The notes beneath the pieces were generated by a model. It saw only the letters and a list, made by a program, of their open reading frames with translations, had not been told where the DNA came from and did not search any database. Both the position numbers and the translations under genes were made by a program. A stretch of 18,213 nt of DNA from Leucogyrophana mollusca. Taxonomy: Eukaryota; Basidiomycota; Agaricomycetes; Boletales. Shown here piece by piece: positions 1 to 9,547 of this stretch; position 1 is the first letter of the stretch; each line of letters opens with the position of its first letter. The stretch is taken from assembly GCA_021014945.1 (NCBI GenBank), contig MU266733.1, positions 1-18,213 on the forward strand, written 5' to 3'.

Positions 1-257
1 GTCTGATGTCGGGATGTGGTAAACGTGATTGTAACGAGTGTGATAGCGGGCGTCTGAATGTGATAGGTGGTGGGGAAAATGAAAAAGACGCGTGTCTGCA
101 AATAATCGTTGTGTTACGTGATTGCCGTGATGAATGCCGGTGTGGTGCGATAAGACGAATTGAGCAAGCGGAGATCATCCAAATTGGGAATTAATGAGTG
201 AAGGATCGTCCTGTGCTGCATTTGGCATCGTATATTCGTCAATATTCAATGTTCTCG
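1..257. other. Unassigned sequence beyond the broken end of the LINE
   Basis: I see no recognisable gene here. A 62-residue cysteine-containing plus-strand reading frame (6-194) exists, but it has no motif I can name and no splice or context support. The stretch lies where the rest of the LINE reverse transcriptase should be, yet no frame continues it, so it is probably flanking DNA or another element joined at the truncation point near position 290. Confidence 0.4.
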
Positions 258-2030
258 CTACCAAACACTTTTGGTGCGTGACACCGGGCGACCCCCAAAG
301 TGGTTCGCCGGCAAGAGGTTGTGCTTTTCGAGCAGAAACGACATCTGATCTGCAACCGCTGATGTTAGTATTTTGCACGTGGTATTGAGTAGCGCAATTG
401 GACGATACGCCTTAGCCACTGTGTAATCGGGGCGGCCCGGTTTCCGCAGCACTACCGTAGTGAACTCCTTCCACGGCGGGTAATACGTCCGCAGTGCAAA
501 GACAGTGTGGAAGATTGAGAGCAAATGAGGAATGAGTATATCGGCGCATTTCTTGAAGACAACATTGTAGATGCCGTCCGGACCCGGGGCTTTATATGGG
601 CTGAGTCTCGCGATAGTACGTCGCAGTTGCTCTTCCGTTATTGGTTCATATTCCGCGATGGGATCCGGGTAGGGGTAGTCTGCTGGGACTGATGACGCTG
701 CGGGTGGTGGTGGGAAGAACGCCTGGGCGAGAGTATCGCTTTTCTCTTCATTTGTTGTCGCCATCCCTTCGGTGCCGTCTGGGTTCTTGGCGCGTAGAAC
801 GGGGATCCTTGTCAACCCTCCGTCTCCTGCGGGGCCCGTTAGGTACTTATTGGCTATCCAGACGTCGTTCCCATCAATGTCCTCCAGCCAGTCTATCCAG
901 TGTCGTTTCTTGGTTTGATAGATTGCATCTCCATACTTGTTCCTTATCTTGCGATGCTGTTCGTGCACCGGGTGATCAGGGAAGGTGCGAAGCTTGTACG
1001 ATTTTCTACTTAGCTTGTTCTTTTCCTTCATTAGTGTTGACAATTCTCTAGTCCACCAACGCTTCGCATGAGGACATGGTTTTGATAACGGGACTACTTC
1101 TTCTATCGTGTCTGTGATAGCCTTCGTCAGCATCTGAGTTCTGTATTGAAAGACGCCCTCTGAGGTGATCCTCCCTGGTCGTGGGAGTCGTTCAAGACGT
1201 TCATTGAGCTGTCCTCTGAACTTCTCCCAGTCGGTTTCCCTGAAGTTACGCGTGGCCGGTGTTTGTGAGACTGGGGTATTAAGACTAAGCGCAGTATGGA
1301 TAGGGACGTGATCAGTATGTGGCCCGCGGAGTGCTGGATCAGTCGTGCATAAGGTGATGTACGCGCAAGTGATCTCCGTGGCGAATACGTTGTCCGGCCT
1401 GGTCCAGTTACCCGTTCTCGTGGCCTGTAAAGTAGGTATATCCTTCAGGAGGGTTTGTATCATGCCGTAGTCCGCTATCAGCTCTATTAAGTCTGCCGCT
1501 TCCGAACCGTTGCCAAACAGGTGTCGGTTTCTCTCTTCGTCCCACATTGGATGGTGATGATTGAAATCGCCTAGCCAAATCATATGGTCGTCCGCAGCTG
1601 ATCTAATTGTGCGGATGTTGCTACGTAGAAATTGACGAAGCGTGGTTAGCGTGGACTGCGATTTTCCGTCATTATAAATATTAAATATCGTGCACTTCCC
1701 ATATTGACCCGTGAGTTGAATGACCACCACATCGGAAGATGGAAAAGGTATCTGTGTCCAGTGGTTTGTGTCCAACTTCGCGCTGATGAGGGTCACCGCA
1801 CGCGTTCGGTTCTCTGGGTGTGTGAAATGATTTGTGGGGTATACTGCGCGCCAGGCGCGAGACGATCGTGTGTTATGTAGATGGTTCATGTATGGCTCCT
1901 GCAACGCCACCATGTCCCAGTCGCATGCCCATGGTCCGTTAATTATGTGTTCCTGTGCCGCGAGGGAGCCGTTAACATTTTGTTGCCAAATATGAAGACT
2001 GTCGTTCGTTGTCGTGGGTCCTTCAGGCAT
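258..2030 (-). pseudogene. LINE ORF2: endonuclease plus N-terminal half of reverse transcriptase
   Basis: This 590-aa open frame encodes the enzyme that nicks target DNA and primes reverse transcription. The exonuclease-endonuclease-phosphatase domain fills residues 12-250. Its expected residues are visible: QNVNG near 17-21, the catalytic E45 in LQEPY, D155 and N157 in GDFN, N214 in PDNVFA, and the D240-H241 pair in TDHVP. The reverse transcriptase begins with the APGPDGI motif and continues through the AYRPIALLN and FGGRP motifs, where it stops at about residue 582 with an unrelated eight-residue tail. The YADD-type catalytic box, thumb and C-terminal regions are absent, so the protein cannot polymerise. 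The start ATG at 2030 overlaps the ORF1 stop by 8 nt, which supports it as the true start. Confidence 0.88.
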
Positions 2031-4125
2031 TAGTCAGGCTGGCGGGGTTGGGTATGGTTGACGACGACGACGTGGGGTGTTGTCTGACTACGTGTACGGG
2101 TTGATGGTCATTGAGGTGTGAGGAGGAGGGCAAGGGGGGAGCGGAAGAGGGGGAGGGAAGAGCGGAGGTGGAGGTGGGGTGGGAAGGAGGAGGACGTGAG
2201 GTAGGGGGATGGGGAACAGGGGGATGAGAAGGGGAAGGGGGAGACTGGGAAGGTGGAGGGTGTGAAGGGGGGGGAGGTATGGGGTGGGACTGGGACGAAG
2301 AGGGAGGAGGCATGGGATGGGACTGGGACGAAGGGGGAGGAGGGGAAGGGGACGGGGCACCCGTGTAAGACGCAGTGTGCTCGTTTGGGCCCGTTACATG
2401 TGGTGGCAGTTGTCGTCTATCCTTCTTTCTTTGCAACTGCGTGGCGTTTGCAGCCGTCGCAGGGGTGAAGGACGCGACCTCTCCGAGCGTGGTTTGGCGC
2501 ATTCGGGTGGGGCCGGGCGGGGTCGCCTTCCTCGTGGGTGGCTTGATGTATGGGGCAGGCTTTGGGGGCATAGTTACCTGTGTCCATGGTTCCATTGTAG
2601 GGAAGTAGGGCATGTTGTTCTCCGCGTGTTTTTCGTCTATGTCGCGACACCGCCTCTGGAATTCAGGACAATCTCGACTCCAGCTGGCGTGCATGTGCGT
2701 GGAACACGATACACAGAATTTTTTGGTGATCTCTTTGCAGTCCGCCGTCCTGTGTTGTTCCCCACATGTGCCACATGTATCGGAGGGGGCTCCGCAATCC
2801 CTGGCCAGGTGTCCCCAGCGATGGCATTTGACGCATCGTAGAGGTTCCTTCTTGTCCTTACGCGGATGGAGCTTCATACTACCAATAAGAATACCATCCC
2901 GGAGTAAGTGATTGGCCGCGGCTGGGTCCGACAGTACCAGCATGGCGTGCGCGTATTGTTGCTGTGGATTGCGCCTGTTACTTGGTTTGATCCATCTCAT
3001 GTTTACTATTACCCCCATTTCGATACTATTCTCCTCTTCGATTGCACGATGCGTGGCTTCGAGTTCCGGGTTGACTCGGATAGGTAGGAAGGGTACCAGA
3101 ATGGAGTATGTACGGTCCCTGAACGAAACGGCAGCGTTCATGGCTTGGATGAAATGATTACGCACATCTGAGGATTTGAGCCATGCCACCGACGGAGCGC
3201 TATCCAGTTCCAGGATAATGCCTCCATTCCTGATCCTAGTAACCGACTTGATCGCAGGTTTAAGGTCACATGTAATATCGTTGATGTATGCCTCCGACAA
3301 CGCGTCCTTTAGTTTTTTAACAAGTTCCGCATGCGTTGTCTCTGCGGTAATCACGCTGTTGTTAGGAATGGGGTCGAGTAGTATCTGGCGTGACTTAGCT
3401 TCCGTCCGCGCGCGTTGTTGATCTAACATTGGCAACATGTCCGAGGTGCAGTTTGATCCCAACAGAGCATCGCGGTACAAGAAAGCAGCATTAGGAGTGG
3501 TAGAATTAATGGGAGGTGGGTTGTGGTGGATAGCGGATGTGGATTTGTCTATCTGGGTTGAGATGGTCTCCAATCGGGAGTGAATGTCGTCAAAGGTGGA
3601 GGAGGCGTTGTCCATCGAGACCTGGAGGTTCTGGAGAGCTTCTTCATCACGAGTAAGCATGCCCATCCGAACGTCTTCCAGGTTCTTCGCCGCGTCAGCA
3701 AGTGTTTCTGAAGATATGGCCACTTTCGCTACGTGATCTGCGATCGACTGGATTACCATGTTCGATACTTTGTCCGCTATGAGGGAGTACGCTGTGGTCA
3801 CCGCGTGCTCCTCCAGGATGTAAGCTATCGCCCGGATGGCAGTGGTCGCAGGCAGAGAGATATTTTTGAGCTGGGTGATGTGGTGGAGGCACGAAACCAC
3901 GTGTTCGATGGTAAAGTCCACTCCAACCTGGGATATCAAGGTTTTCTCCAAATATCTTCTGCCTGTTTCTGTGTCTTGTACTTCGTTGCAGGAGTGGTCT
4001 ATTTCTGTGTGTATATTGCTGCTGCGTGATGTTCTGCCATCGCTTCTGACGGGGTTCGATGGAGTGGGCGTGAGAGTAGGTGGGTCTGAGCCAGTGGTGT
4101 TACCACCACGTGTGTAACGCTGCAT
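2023..4125 (-). CDS. LINE ORF1: zinc-knuckle RNA-binding (gag-like) protein
   Basis: This 700-aa frame is intact. A helical, coiled-coil-like segment covers roughly residues 125-200. A region at about 290-425 has the alternating pattern of the RRM-like fold common in LINE ORF1 proteins. Three zinc knuckles follow: residues 431-444 (C-x2-C-x4-H-x4-C), 451-463 (C-x2-C-x3-H-x4-C) and a third C-x2-C with downstream His and Cys at 471-486. These knuckles bind element RNA in related LINEs. The C-terminal part, roughly 540-690, is almost pure Pro/Ser/His and comes from a G-rich plus strand. The start ATG at 4125 is the first in frame. The stop lies inside the ORF2 start region, suggesting coupled translation. 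Confidence 0.88.
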   Translation of the reverse strand: MQRYTRGGNTTGSDPPTLTPTPSNPVRSDGRTSRSSNIHTEIDHSCNEVQDTETGRRYLEKTLISQVGVDFTIEHVVSCLHHITQLKNISLPATTAIRAIAYILEEHAVTTAYSLIADKVSNMVIQSIADHVAKVAISSETLADAAKNLEDVRMGMLTRDEEALQNLQVSMDNASSTFDDIHSRLETISTQIDKSTSAIHHNPPPINSTTPNAAFLYRDALLGSNCTSDMLPMLDQQRARTEAKSRQILLDPIPNNSVITAETTHAELVKKLKDALSEAYINDITCDLKPAIKSVTRIRNGGIILELDSAPSVAWLKSSDVRNHFIQAMNAAVSFRDRTYSILVPFLPIRVNPELEATHRAIEEENSIEMGVIVNMRWIKPSNRRNPQQQYAHAMLVLSDPAAANHLLRDGILIGSMKLHPRKDKKEPLRCVKCHRWGHLARDCGAPSDTCGTCGEQHRTADCKEITKKFCVSCSTHMHASWSRDCPEFQRRCRDIDEKHAENNMPYFPTMEPWTQVTMPPKPAPYIKPPTRKATPPGPTRMRQTTLGEVASFTPATAANATQLQRKKDRRQLPPHVTGPNEHTASYTGAPSPSPPPPSSQSHPMPPPSSSQSHPIPPPPSHPPPSQSPPSPSHPPVPHPPTSRPPPSHPTSTSALPSPSSAPPLPSSSHLNDHQPVHVVRQHPTSSSSTIPNPASLTNA
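2104..2372. repeat. Polypurine (G/A-rich) low-complexity tract
   Basis: The plus strand is almost all G and A with a few T and C for about 270 bp, built from degenerate GGGAGG/GGAAGG units. A clear 33-bp tandem duplication starts at 2286 and 2319 (GGGACTGGGACGAAG in both). On the minus strand this encodes the Pro/Ser-rich tail of ORF1. Multiple runs of three to six G make quadruplex or triplex formation possible. Confidence 0.8.
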
Positions 4126-4596
4126 CGAGTCGATGATTACGGCGACAATGAAATGGCTGACGAGGTATAGTAGTGTACGAGAATGAAATCAGAGGTTGAC
4201 AGCCTTGCTGGCTGCCTGTCGCGTTGAGCTTGCGCTCTGGGCTGTAAATTTTTCGGGGTCCTTGTCGGGGTGCCACTTGGTTCAGGTCCAAGAAGCTTCG
4301 CATTCCTTCTTGACATACCTTACTGGCGTCTTTCGATGATGCGGCAGTTAAAGGTATGGTGATGAGACCTCGAGCCCGAGTCAAGCCAGCAGTGAAATCG
4401 ACCACCAATAACTGAGGAGAAGGCTCCTATTAACGAAAAAACGGTACCCTCTACGCAACTCTCCACCAACGCAGAGCAGCAGACAGCATAAAAGTACACA
4501 AATTAGTTCGTTTAAGCTTGTTCTCGCCCTTGTTCCCCACAACCCTGCAAGATGTAAGCAAATATCTATGTGTAAAGGCAACGGGCCCACCCGATG
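4126..4596. other. LINE 5' untranslated region and intergenic DNA
   Basis: No convincing gene. Minus-strand open stretches (4408-4100 and 4590-4381) overlap each other and lack recognisable motifs. The part next to ORF1 is probably LINE 5' UTR. The part next to 4596 is probably the 3' flank of gene P. I could not place the LINE 5' end. Confidence 0.4.
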
Positions 4597-5319
4597 CTAG
4601 AATCCCTCAATAACTCTTGTCGCACCAAATTTCCTCGTGAAGCACAGCTCAGCGATCCCCCAACTTCTCGTGCACACGCGTCCGTCCCTGGCCTCGTCGA
4701 AACACACAACCCTCATATCGCCATCGAATAGCAACCTCGTCGGGTGTGCGACACCATCCGGTACCATATCTGGGGTCTCTCAGTGCCAATGTGCCGCCAT
4801 GAACTTCAAACCATTCTGGTTAACCCCCTCACAATGATCCTCTCCTCCCCGTCCACTTCGTAGAAATCCTCTACCAAAACTCTCCTATTGTCGTGCTGGC
4901 GCACGATTGTATCCTGACTCCCCTTGCCTGCGTGGACATGGTACCGAGCCCCAATATCTTCTGTGTTTCAAGGTGTATGTGCAATCACCCCTTGGATGAA
5001 CTATCGCGTGGTGGTAGCATGAAATGCGCCAAGAAGTATTGACGGCCTTGACGAGCCATGGGTGCAGTAAGGAGCGTGATGTGGCTGGCTCCAGTTGTTG
5101 AGTCAAAGGTCTCCCACAGCCTGATTGGGAGGACGTGGGCAATATCTGAGCGATGAGTTATTTCCAGCGTTCCGCTATCTGAGCCCGCTCCCGCCTCGGC
5201 AGTTGGAAGAGCATATGATTCAGCATAGCTCGGTCGGTTAATAGTTGGCGCTGCTGTACCATGTATGAGGGGTAGACGAGTAGTTTCTAGACACACCAGC
5301 GATATGCCACGAGTGACGG
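4597..5319 (-). CDS. Gene P: 3' part of an unrecognised fungal protein
   Basis: Three protein-like segments follow each other on the minus strand. Segment 1 starts after a possible acceptor (TTTACACAG) at 5319 and reads to about 5000, including RSDIAHVLPIRLWETFD. Segment 2 (4960 onward) includes YHVHAGKGSQDTIVRQHD and a VLVEDFYEVDGEE stretch. Segment 3 ends at the TAG at 4599-4597 and includes LLFDGDMRVVCFDEA. Segments 2 and 3 join cleanly in phase by a 56-nt intron with a GTGAGG donor and a GAGAG acceptor. The join between 1 and 2 is less clear: a short intron with a weak donor, or a frameshift near 4961-5012. No start codon or 5' exons are visible, so the gene is 5'-incomplete or its first exons are too diverged to see. 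The style resembles C-terminal halves of large F-box-type basidiomycete proteins, but I cannot confirm that. Confidence 0.5.
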
Positions 5320-5490
5320 CTGTGTAAACGATCAGGGTATCGTGTTAACACCAGTGGAACGTTAATCATCACTTGATGAATCACAAATGTCAATCAGCAG
5401 AGGGTTTAGCCTGTATAGCTTGTACATCTGAAGGTTCATGACCTATGTGCGACTGTGACGATCAACAACACGGACGCGAGCCTCAATGAG

Positions 5491-5966
5491 TCAACCCCAT
5501 GGAGAAATGTGAATGCGATGCAGGTGGTGTGGCAAGTCGATACTGATTTCCTGGGCGAGGTCGAAGATGATCCTGCGAACATAACCACTCTGAAAAGTTT
5601 GCTGCAAATGTTCATGAGATGTGAAATAGGAAGCGAACAAGAGGATACGCACACACAACGAACTTGGGCCCTGGATGCTGAAAACTTCTCCACGCAGACT
5701 GCATATGAACTGCGGGGGGCGAATGACGAGGAGAATGAGGAAGGGAGGACGAGGGGAACCGGGGAAGGGAGGACGAGGATAAGTGAGCAGAATAGATACT
5801 GTACACGTACATGGTCACATTCGAGTAAATGCCAGTACATGGGGACTACCGCATCTTTTAGGGATTCAGGACTCGCTTTGATGGCAGTGGTGGCTACGGT
5901 GACAACGTTCTGTGTGCTTGGGGTCTGTGTTTCTGGGGAACCACCATGCAGATCTAAGTTGCTCAT
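5491..5966 (-). CDS. Gene Q: two-exon hypothetical protein, 124 aa
   Basis: Exon 1 runs 5966-5811 (52 codons). Exon 2 runs 5709-5491 (72 codons plus TGA). The 101-nt intron (5810-5711, plus the acceptor G at 5710) has a GTACGT donor, a CT-rich body with a CTCAC branch-like site, and a CCCCGCAG acceptor. It joins in phase 0. Exon 2 reads as a plausible soluble helical segment (for example GYVRRIIFDLAQEISIDLP). The unspliced frame through the intron is a low-complexity Pro/Ser/Leu stretch, which argues for splicing. I do not recognise the family. It lies just upstream of gene P on the same strand, and the two could be remnants of related or joined genes. Confidence 0.5.
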
Positions 5967-7094
5967 GTGATTACATCCTCCGGTCAGACTACCCCATGAT
6001 GAGCAACTGCAAGGCGCACCATCAGTTGTTCTTTGAGCCTTGCATAAATGCTATCTCTCCCGTTCGCGCCCACCACACCGATCCCTGATGTTCGCTCCAC
6101 CAATTTTAATGTTCGTTCCACTAACTCTCGTGTACTGATTGACCGCATCTCACATGGGTATGGCCCTGATGCACGCGAATACAACTCCCCTCGCCCCCTT
6201 GACGCGCATGGCCAGTTCGTGAAGCGACCCCAGCCTAATTTTCACGCGTTCGGCGCAGGGCCGCGGCTCTGGTTCGTGCATTCTCCCTTTTATCACTGCA
6301 GGCCATAGTGTCATAATCGTGCATGAAATGATTGTTATTGCCGTGAAAGTAGTTGTGCAAGGTTGACGCTTACAGTCTGTAGAATAAGTCATGCACCACT
6401 TGTGGAGCGCACGTCTCCTGCGGCAAAAGTTGTGCACCACTGCCTCTAATGCCCCGTTACAGTCCGTCATGCATGATGGATTGCCGAGTGTCATGCACAA
6501 CGGTGTCATTGGGCATACAGCTCGATCCGGACCCACCCTTGGTTGATGCGCCCCCCTGTCGCGTGGCAGTGGGATCTGATGATCTCCAACTCGATATGGA
6601 CCTGGCCCCTGATTGCGCGCCCCCCCACGGCGCGTGGCGGAAGGATCTGTTCCTTCTCCACTTCTTTGATTGCTTACAAATAGCTATTCCTGATGTCAAA
6701 CTAACTTTTGAGCGCTCGATCTGATGTTCGAACACAATCAACCCCCAAAAAAGCATCTCAGTGTACCTGACTACCGAATTTTGTTAAGTCCTAGACGCCC
6801 AGCCCCTTTTTTTGCCCAAGTCCACTGCTCAACGACTTTCCTGAATACAAGGTGAAATCACATTTATTTCAAGAAACAAGACATTAGACTTAGATACACG
6901 ATTACACGAGCAATCACATGAATTTCAAGATACAAGATAATTTAGCGGTATATACAATGCAATTAGTAGATACGTAGTCAGGCAAGATAATATCAGGACA
7001 CAGATACGAAGCGACAGCACAATTCTCACTCATTCTTGGATTTCCTTTAAGTATTCGATTAGTAAGGGGACGACGTGGAACGCATCTCAAACAC
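5967..7094. other. Intergenic region with degenerate repeats
   Basis: I see no supported gene across this 1.1 kb. Features noticed: a degenerate GTSATGCACCACT repeat at about 6391-6505; two related GCGCCCCCC...CGTGGC...GGATCTG units near 6548 and 6618; and an AT-rich end (6780-7094) that is probably the 3' UTR of gene A. That end has two ATTTCAAGANACAAGA copies near 6865 and 6921. Confidence 0.4.
6863..6868 (-). terminator. Possible polyadenylation signal of gene A
   Basis: AATAAA on the minus strand (TTTATT on plus) lies about 227 nt beyond the gene A stop in AT-rich sequence. Fungal poly(A) signals are loose, so this is suggestive only. Confidence 0.3.
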
Positions 7095-9547
7095 TCACTT
7101 TTTGGCGTGTCCTCCCTCTCCACCTGATGTTCTCTTACGGCTAGGTTTTTCCGGGACCGGCGCTATGTTCTCTTTGCCTGGGTAGTCAATGGCGTTTGCC
7201 TGTTCCCTCCGCTTCGAGGGAATGGCTGTGCGACAGCTGGTACAACGCGCGGGTACGGGGTTGTCTACGAGCGGCTGGGATGACTCTCCATTCTGGGTCC
7301 CGCCCTCATAGCTGTTGGGTGCATCATTCGTGTCAACGTCAACATTAACGTTGGGCGGTGGTGGTGCGGCATTGGCAGGCTGGGGGGCGGGGAGGCCCAT
7401 TCCAGCGTCAGTGTTAACATCGGCATCGGCCGGCGGTTGTGTAACGTTGGCAGGCTGGGGGGCGGGGAGGCCCATTCCAGCGTCAGTGTCAACATCGGCG
7501 TCGGCCGGCGGTTGTGTAACGTTGGCAGGCTGAGGGGCGGAAATACCCATTCCAGAAGGGTCACCAGGTATCGTTGACGCGGCGGAACTCTCCTGGTCGG
7601 AACGCGGAGAGCTTGAGGTCTTATCTATTGTATTCGGCATTATACCTGCCCCAGTGAGTGGGGCAGTTGATTCTCCGTTCGCGGCGAGCGCTACTGATCC
7701 GGGGGACTCCGGTGAAACGAACTCCTCAGCTTGAAACCCGGCCAAAACCGACGCGAAAAACTCGGATGCGGACGCAAGGGGGTTGGTTGCAGTCGCGAAA
7801 GGGTTAGTGGGGGTCGCCCACAGATTCACTGTGGATACGGGAGGGTTGGTCCATTGCTCGTTATACAAGCCCTGCGAATCAGCCAGCCGAGACGAGTGGG
7901 TAATGAGTGACGTAGTGGCACCGTCCAGACTGTCGGTAAACTGATCCCACATGCTCGAGCCCAGGCCGTCCAGAGGTAAGCTTCCTGGTTCCAGATCGCG
8001 GTCCAGGGCCGCTTCGAGTGATGCATTGACTTCTGTGAAGGAAGGCGGCATAGGGAGTTGTGTATCATGAGAGGCGGGCTGTGCATACAGAGGTAAGCGG
8101 GGTGGCATGACGTGTGGGGTGGGGAGTAGTGCATCGACGGGGGGTGCATCGACGGGGGGTGCATCGACGGGGGGTGCATCGACGGGAAGTGGTGCATCGA
8201 CGGGAAGTGGTGCATCAATGGGGGGTGGTGCATCAATGGGGGGTGGTGCATCAACGGGGAGACGGGGGTGGTGCATCAACGGCGAGGCGGGGAGTGGTGC
8301 ATCGTGTGTAGTGGGGAGTGGTGCATTGACGGGGGAGTGGTGCATCAACGGCGAGATGGGGAGTGGTGCATCACTCTCGTTTCCAGCGTCCGACAACAGT
8401 GTATAAAGCTCGTTCACATCAACATCGAGCCTCACGCCCTCTTCTCCTCCTTCCTCCGTGTCTGTCACGCTGTTTGACGCCTGTACGCCACCGTCCACAT
8501 TCATCGCTATCCGCCTGTTCAGCAGGAGGTCAGAACTCAATTCAGAACAACTCACGGAATAAACGCTGGAGGTGCTCAGAGAACGGTAACATCACGTTCT
8601 TTTCGAAGTCTCCATAGGCGCGTCCAAAATGATTCCCTTTTTGCAGCTCGCCGCAATGAAATCTAAGAGTGGGTGAGCATACTGTCATTGTAACGTTCTG
8701 TCAAAACTCACGCCGACATTGTCAACTGCTTTTCAACAGTAGGTCCCCCCCAAACAACCATGAACGCGTAGTCGGTCGCACTGGCAAGATCGGTAATGAC
8801 CTTTCGTACCAACGAGGGGAGATTTGTGATCATCCTGACCAACGAGGTGAGTTCATTCCATAGGCGTTCCGTTTTGCTATTACTTACTTGGTTTTCTCTT
8901 CCTCGTTCACTTCCTTGCTTGTCCGACTGAGTGCTTTCTTCTGTTTCTGCTCCTCCATTAGCTTGGCCAACTTATCCTTGATCTCAGGATCCTCCTGAGC
9001 CAGCTTTTCCTTCGCCACCTGCCGCGCCACGGAAAGCCTGTCCCCCTTCCTCGTAAGTTTTTCTTGAGTACATCTATCTTCGACCGCCTGTTTGATGCGG
9101 TGGTAGAAGTGCTGGGAATACATCTCGGTTTCGCTCAGGTTGCGCTGGCCTTTGGGCTCGATCAGCTTCTTCAACAGCTTGTTGTTGGCATTGGCGAGAG
9201 GTCGAGCGCGTGCACCATGAGGTGAATGCCACCTCATCCACGCTTTCAGTTGCTAACCGGAGATAATTTTAGTCAGTGGCTGTCCAATCACCACACAATT
9301 AATAACTTACAGTACGACGCTTTGCGACTGCATCGCCACGCATGGCTTCTTGTTCGGAGGTGAGCGGTACATCGTCGGAGATACTCGGGAAGAGCTGTTT
9401 TCGCTCGGGGAAGGCTTCAAACCATTCCTCGAAGAAGGGTGGCCAGAAGCTGGAGAAATCTTTGGTGGGTGCACACTCCTCATACCCTGGGATGCGGGCC
9501 TGTAGCCAGCTTTTCTGATCTGGGGTGGTCCACTCTGACGGCGCCAT
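7095..9547 (-). CDS. Gene A: five-exon hypothetical protein with internal repeats, about 747 aa
   Basis: Exons: 9547-9311, 9252-8888, 8834-8712, 8662-8556 and 8506-7095. The four introns are 58, 53, 49 and 49 nt, with good donors (GTAAGT, GTAAGT, GTGAGT, GTGAGT), and all phases agree. Residues 1-280 form a compact domain: an opening SEWTTPDQKSWLQARIPGY, an FWPPFFEEWFEAFPE stretch, a basic QLKAWMRWHSPHGARAR segment after intron 1, a lysine/glutamate-rich helix, and a hydrophobic core (YAFMVVWGGPTV) in exon 3. This organisation matches uncharacterised proteins common in Agaricomycetes. The long last exon holds a DAPLP/VDAPP repeat (about residues 322-403), three 25-aa repeats (about 594-671), a CxxC pair and a Lys/Arg-rich, nuclear-signal-like C-terminus. 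Function unknown; nuclear location is inferred. Confidence 0.72.
7325..7554 (-). repeat. Three tandem 75-bp coding repeats in gene A
   Basis: The landmark CCCATTCCA occurs on the plus strand at 7396, 7471 and 7546, exactly 75 bp apart. Each unit encodes 25 residues of the pattern GMGLPAPQPANVTQPPADAD followed by a short acidic end. The two inner copies are nearly identical at DNA level, so the expansion is recent; the outer copies are more diverged. Confidence 0.92.
8129..8371 (-). repeat. Minisatellite in gene A coding exon (TGCACCA-type)
   Basis: The minus strand repeats GATGCACC thirteen times. Spacing between GTGCAT landmarks on plus (from 8129 upward) is 15, 15, 15, 18, 18, 18, 18, 25, 26, 24, 19 and 26 bp. 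The 15- and 18-bp units encode VDAPP and VDAPLP or IDAPPP. The longer units are not codon multiples, so they are read as DAPLP, then MHHSP or MHHPR, in changing frames. The same repeat family fills the large intron of the KDZ gene (15594-15923). Confidence 0.92.

Larger units (their letters stand above)
258..4400 (-). mobile_element. Non-LTR (LINE) retrotransposon, 3'-truncated copy
   Basis: Two consecutive minus-strand ORFs have the classic two-ORF LINE layout: a CCHC zinc-knuckle ORF1, then an endonuclease plus reverse transcriptase ORF2. This arrangement is known in Tad1-like and other I/Jockey-group elements of fungi, but the clade is an inference. The 5' boundary is not defined; I place it loosely in the untranslated stretch upstream of ORF1 (about 4126-4400). 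The 3' part of ORF2, the 3' UTR and any tail are missing, so the copy is dead as an autonomous element. No target-site duplication could be identified. Confidence 0.85.

Noticed and set aside
641..1051. 136-aa plus-strand frame inside the LINE
   Set aside because: Antisense shadow of ORF2, which has clear endonuclease and reverse transcriptase motifs.
4780..4830. In-frame stop and frameshift in gene P
   Set aside because: Both vanish if the GTGAGG...GAGAG stretch is spliced as a 56-nt intron, so they are not evidence of a pseudogene by themselves.
5455..5970. 171-aa plus-strand open frame
   Set aside because: It overlaps gene Q antisense, passes through the intron repeats as low-complexity Glu/Arg, and has no splice or motif support. 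The minus-strand spliced model reads better.
8107..8406. Plus-strand Gly/Ala/Ser/Thr-rich open frames across the repeat
   Set aside because: They are the reverse complement of the gene A minisatellite, which stays open in several frames because the unit lacks stops.
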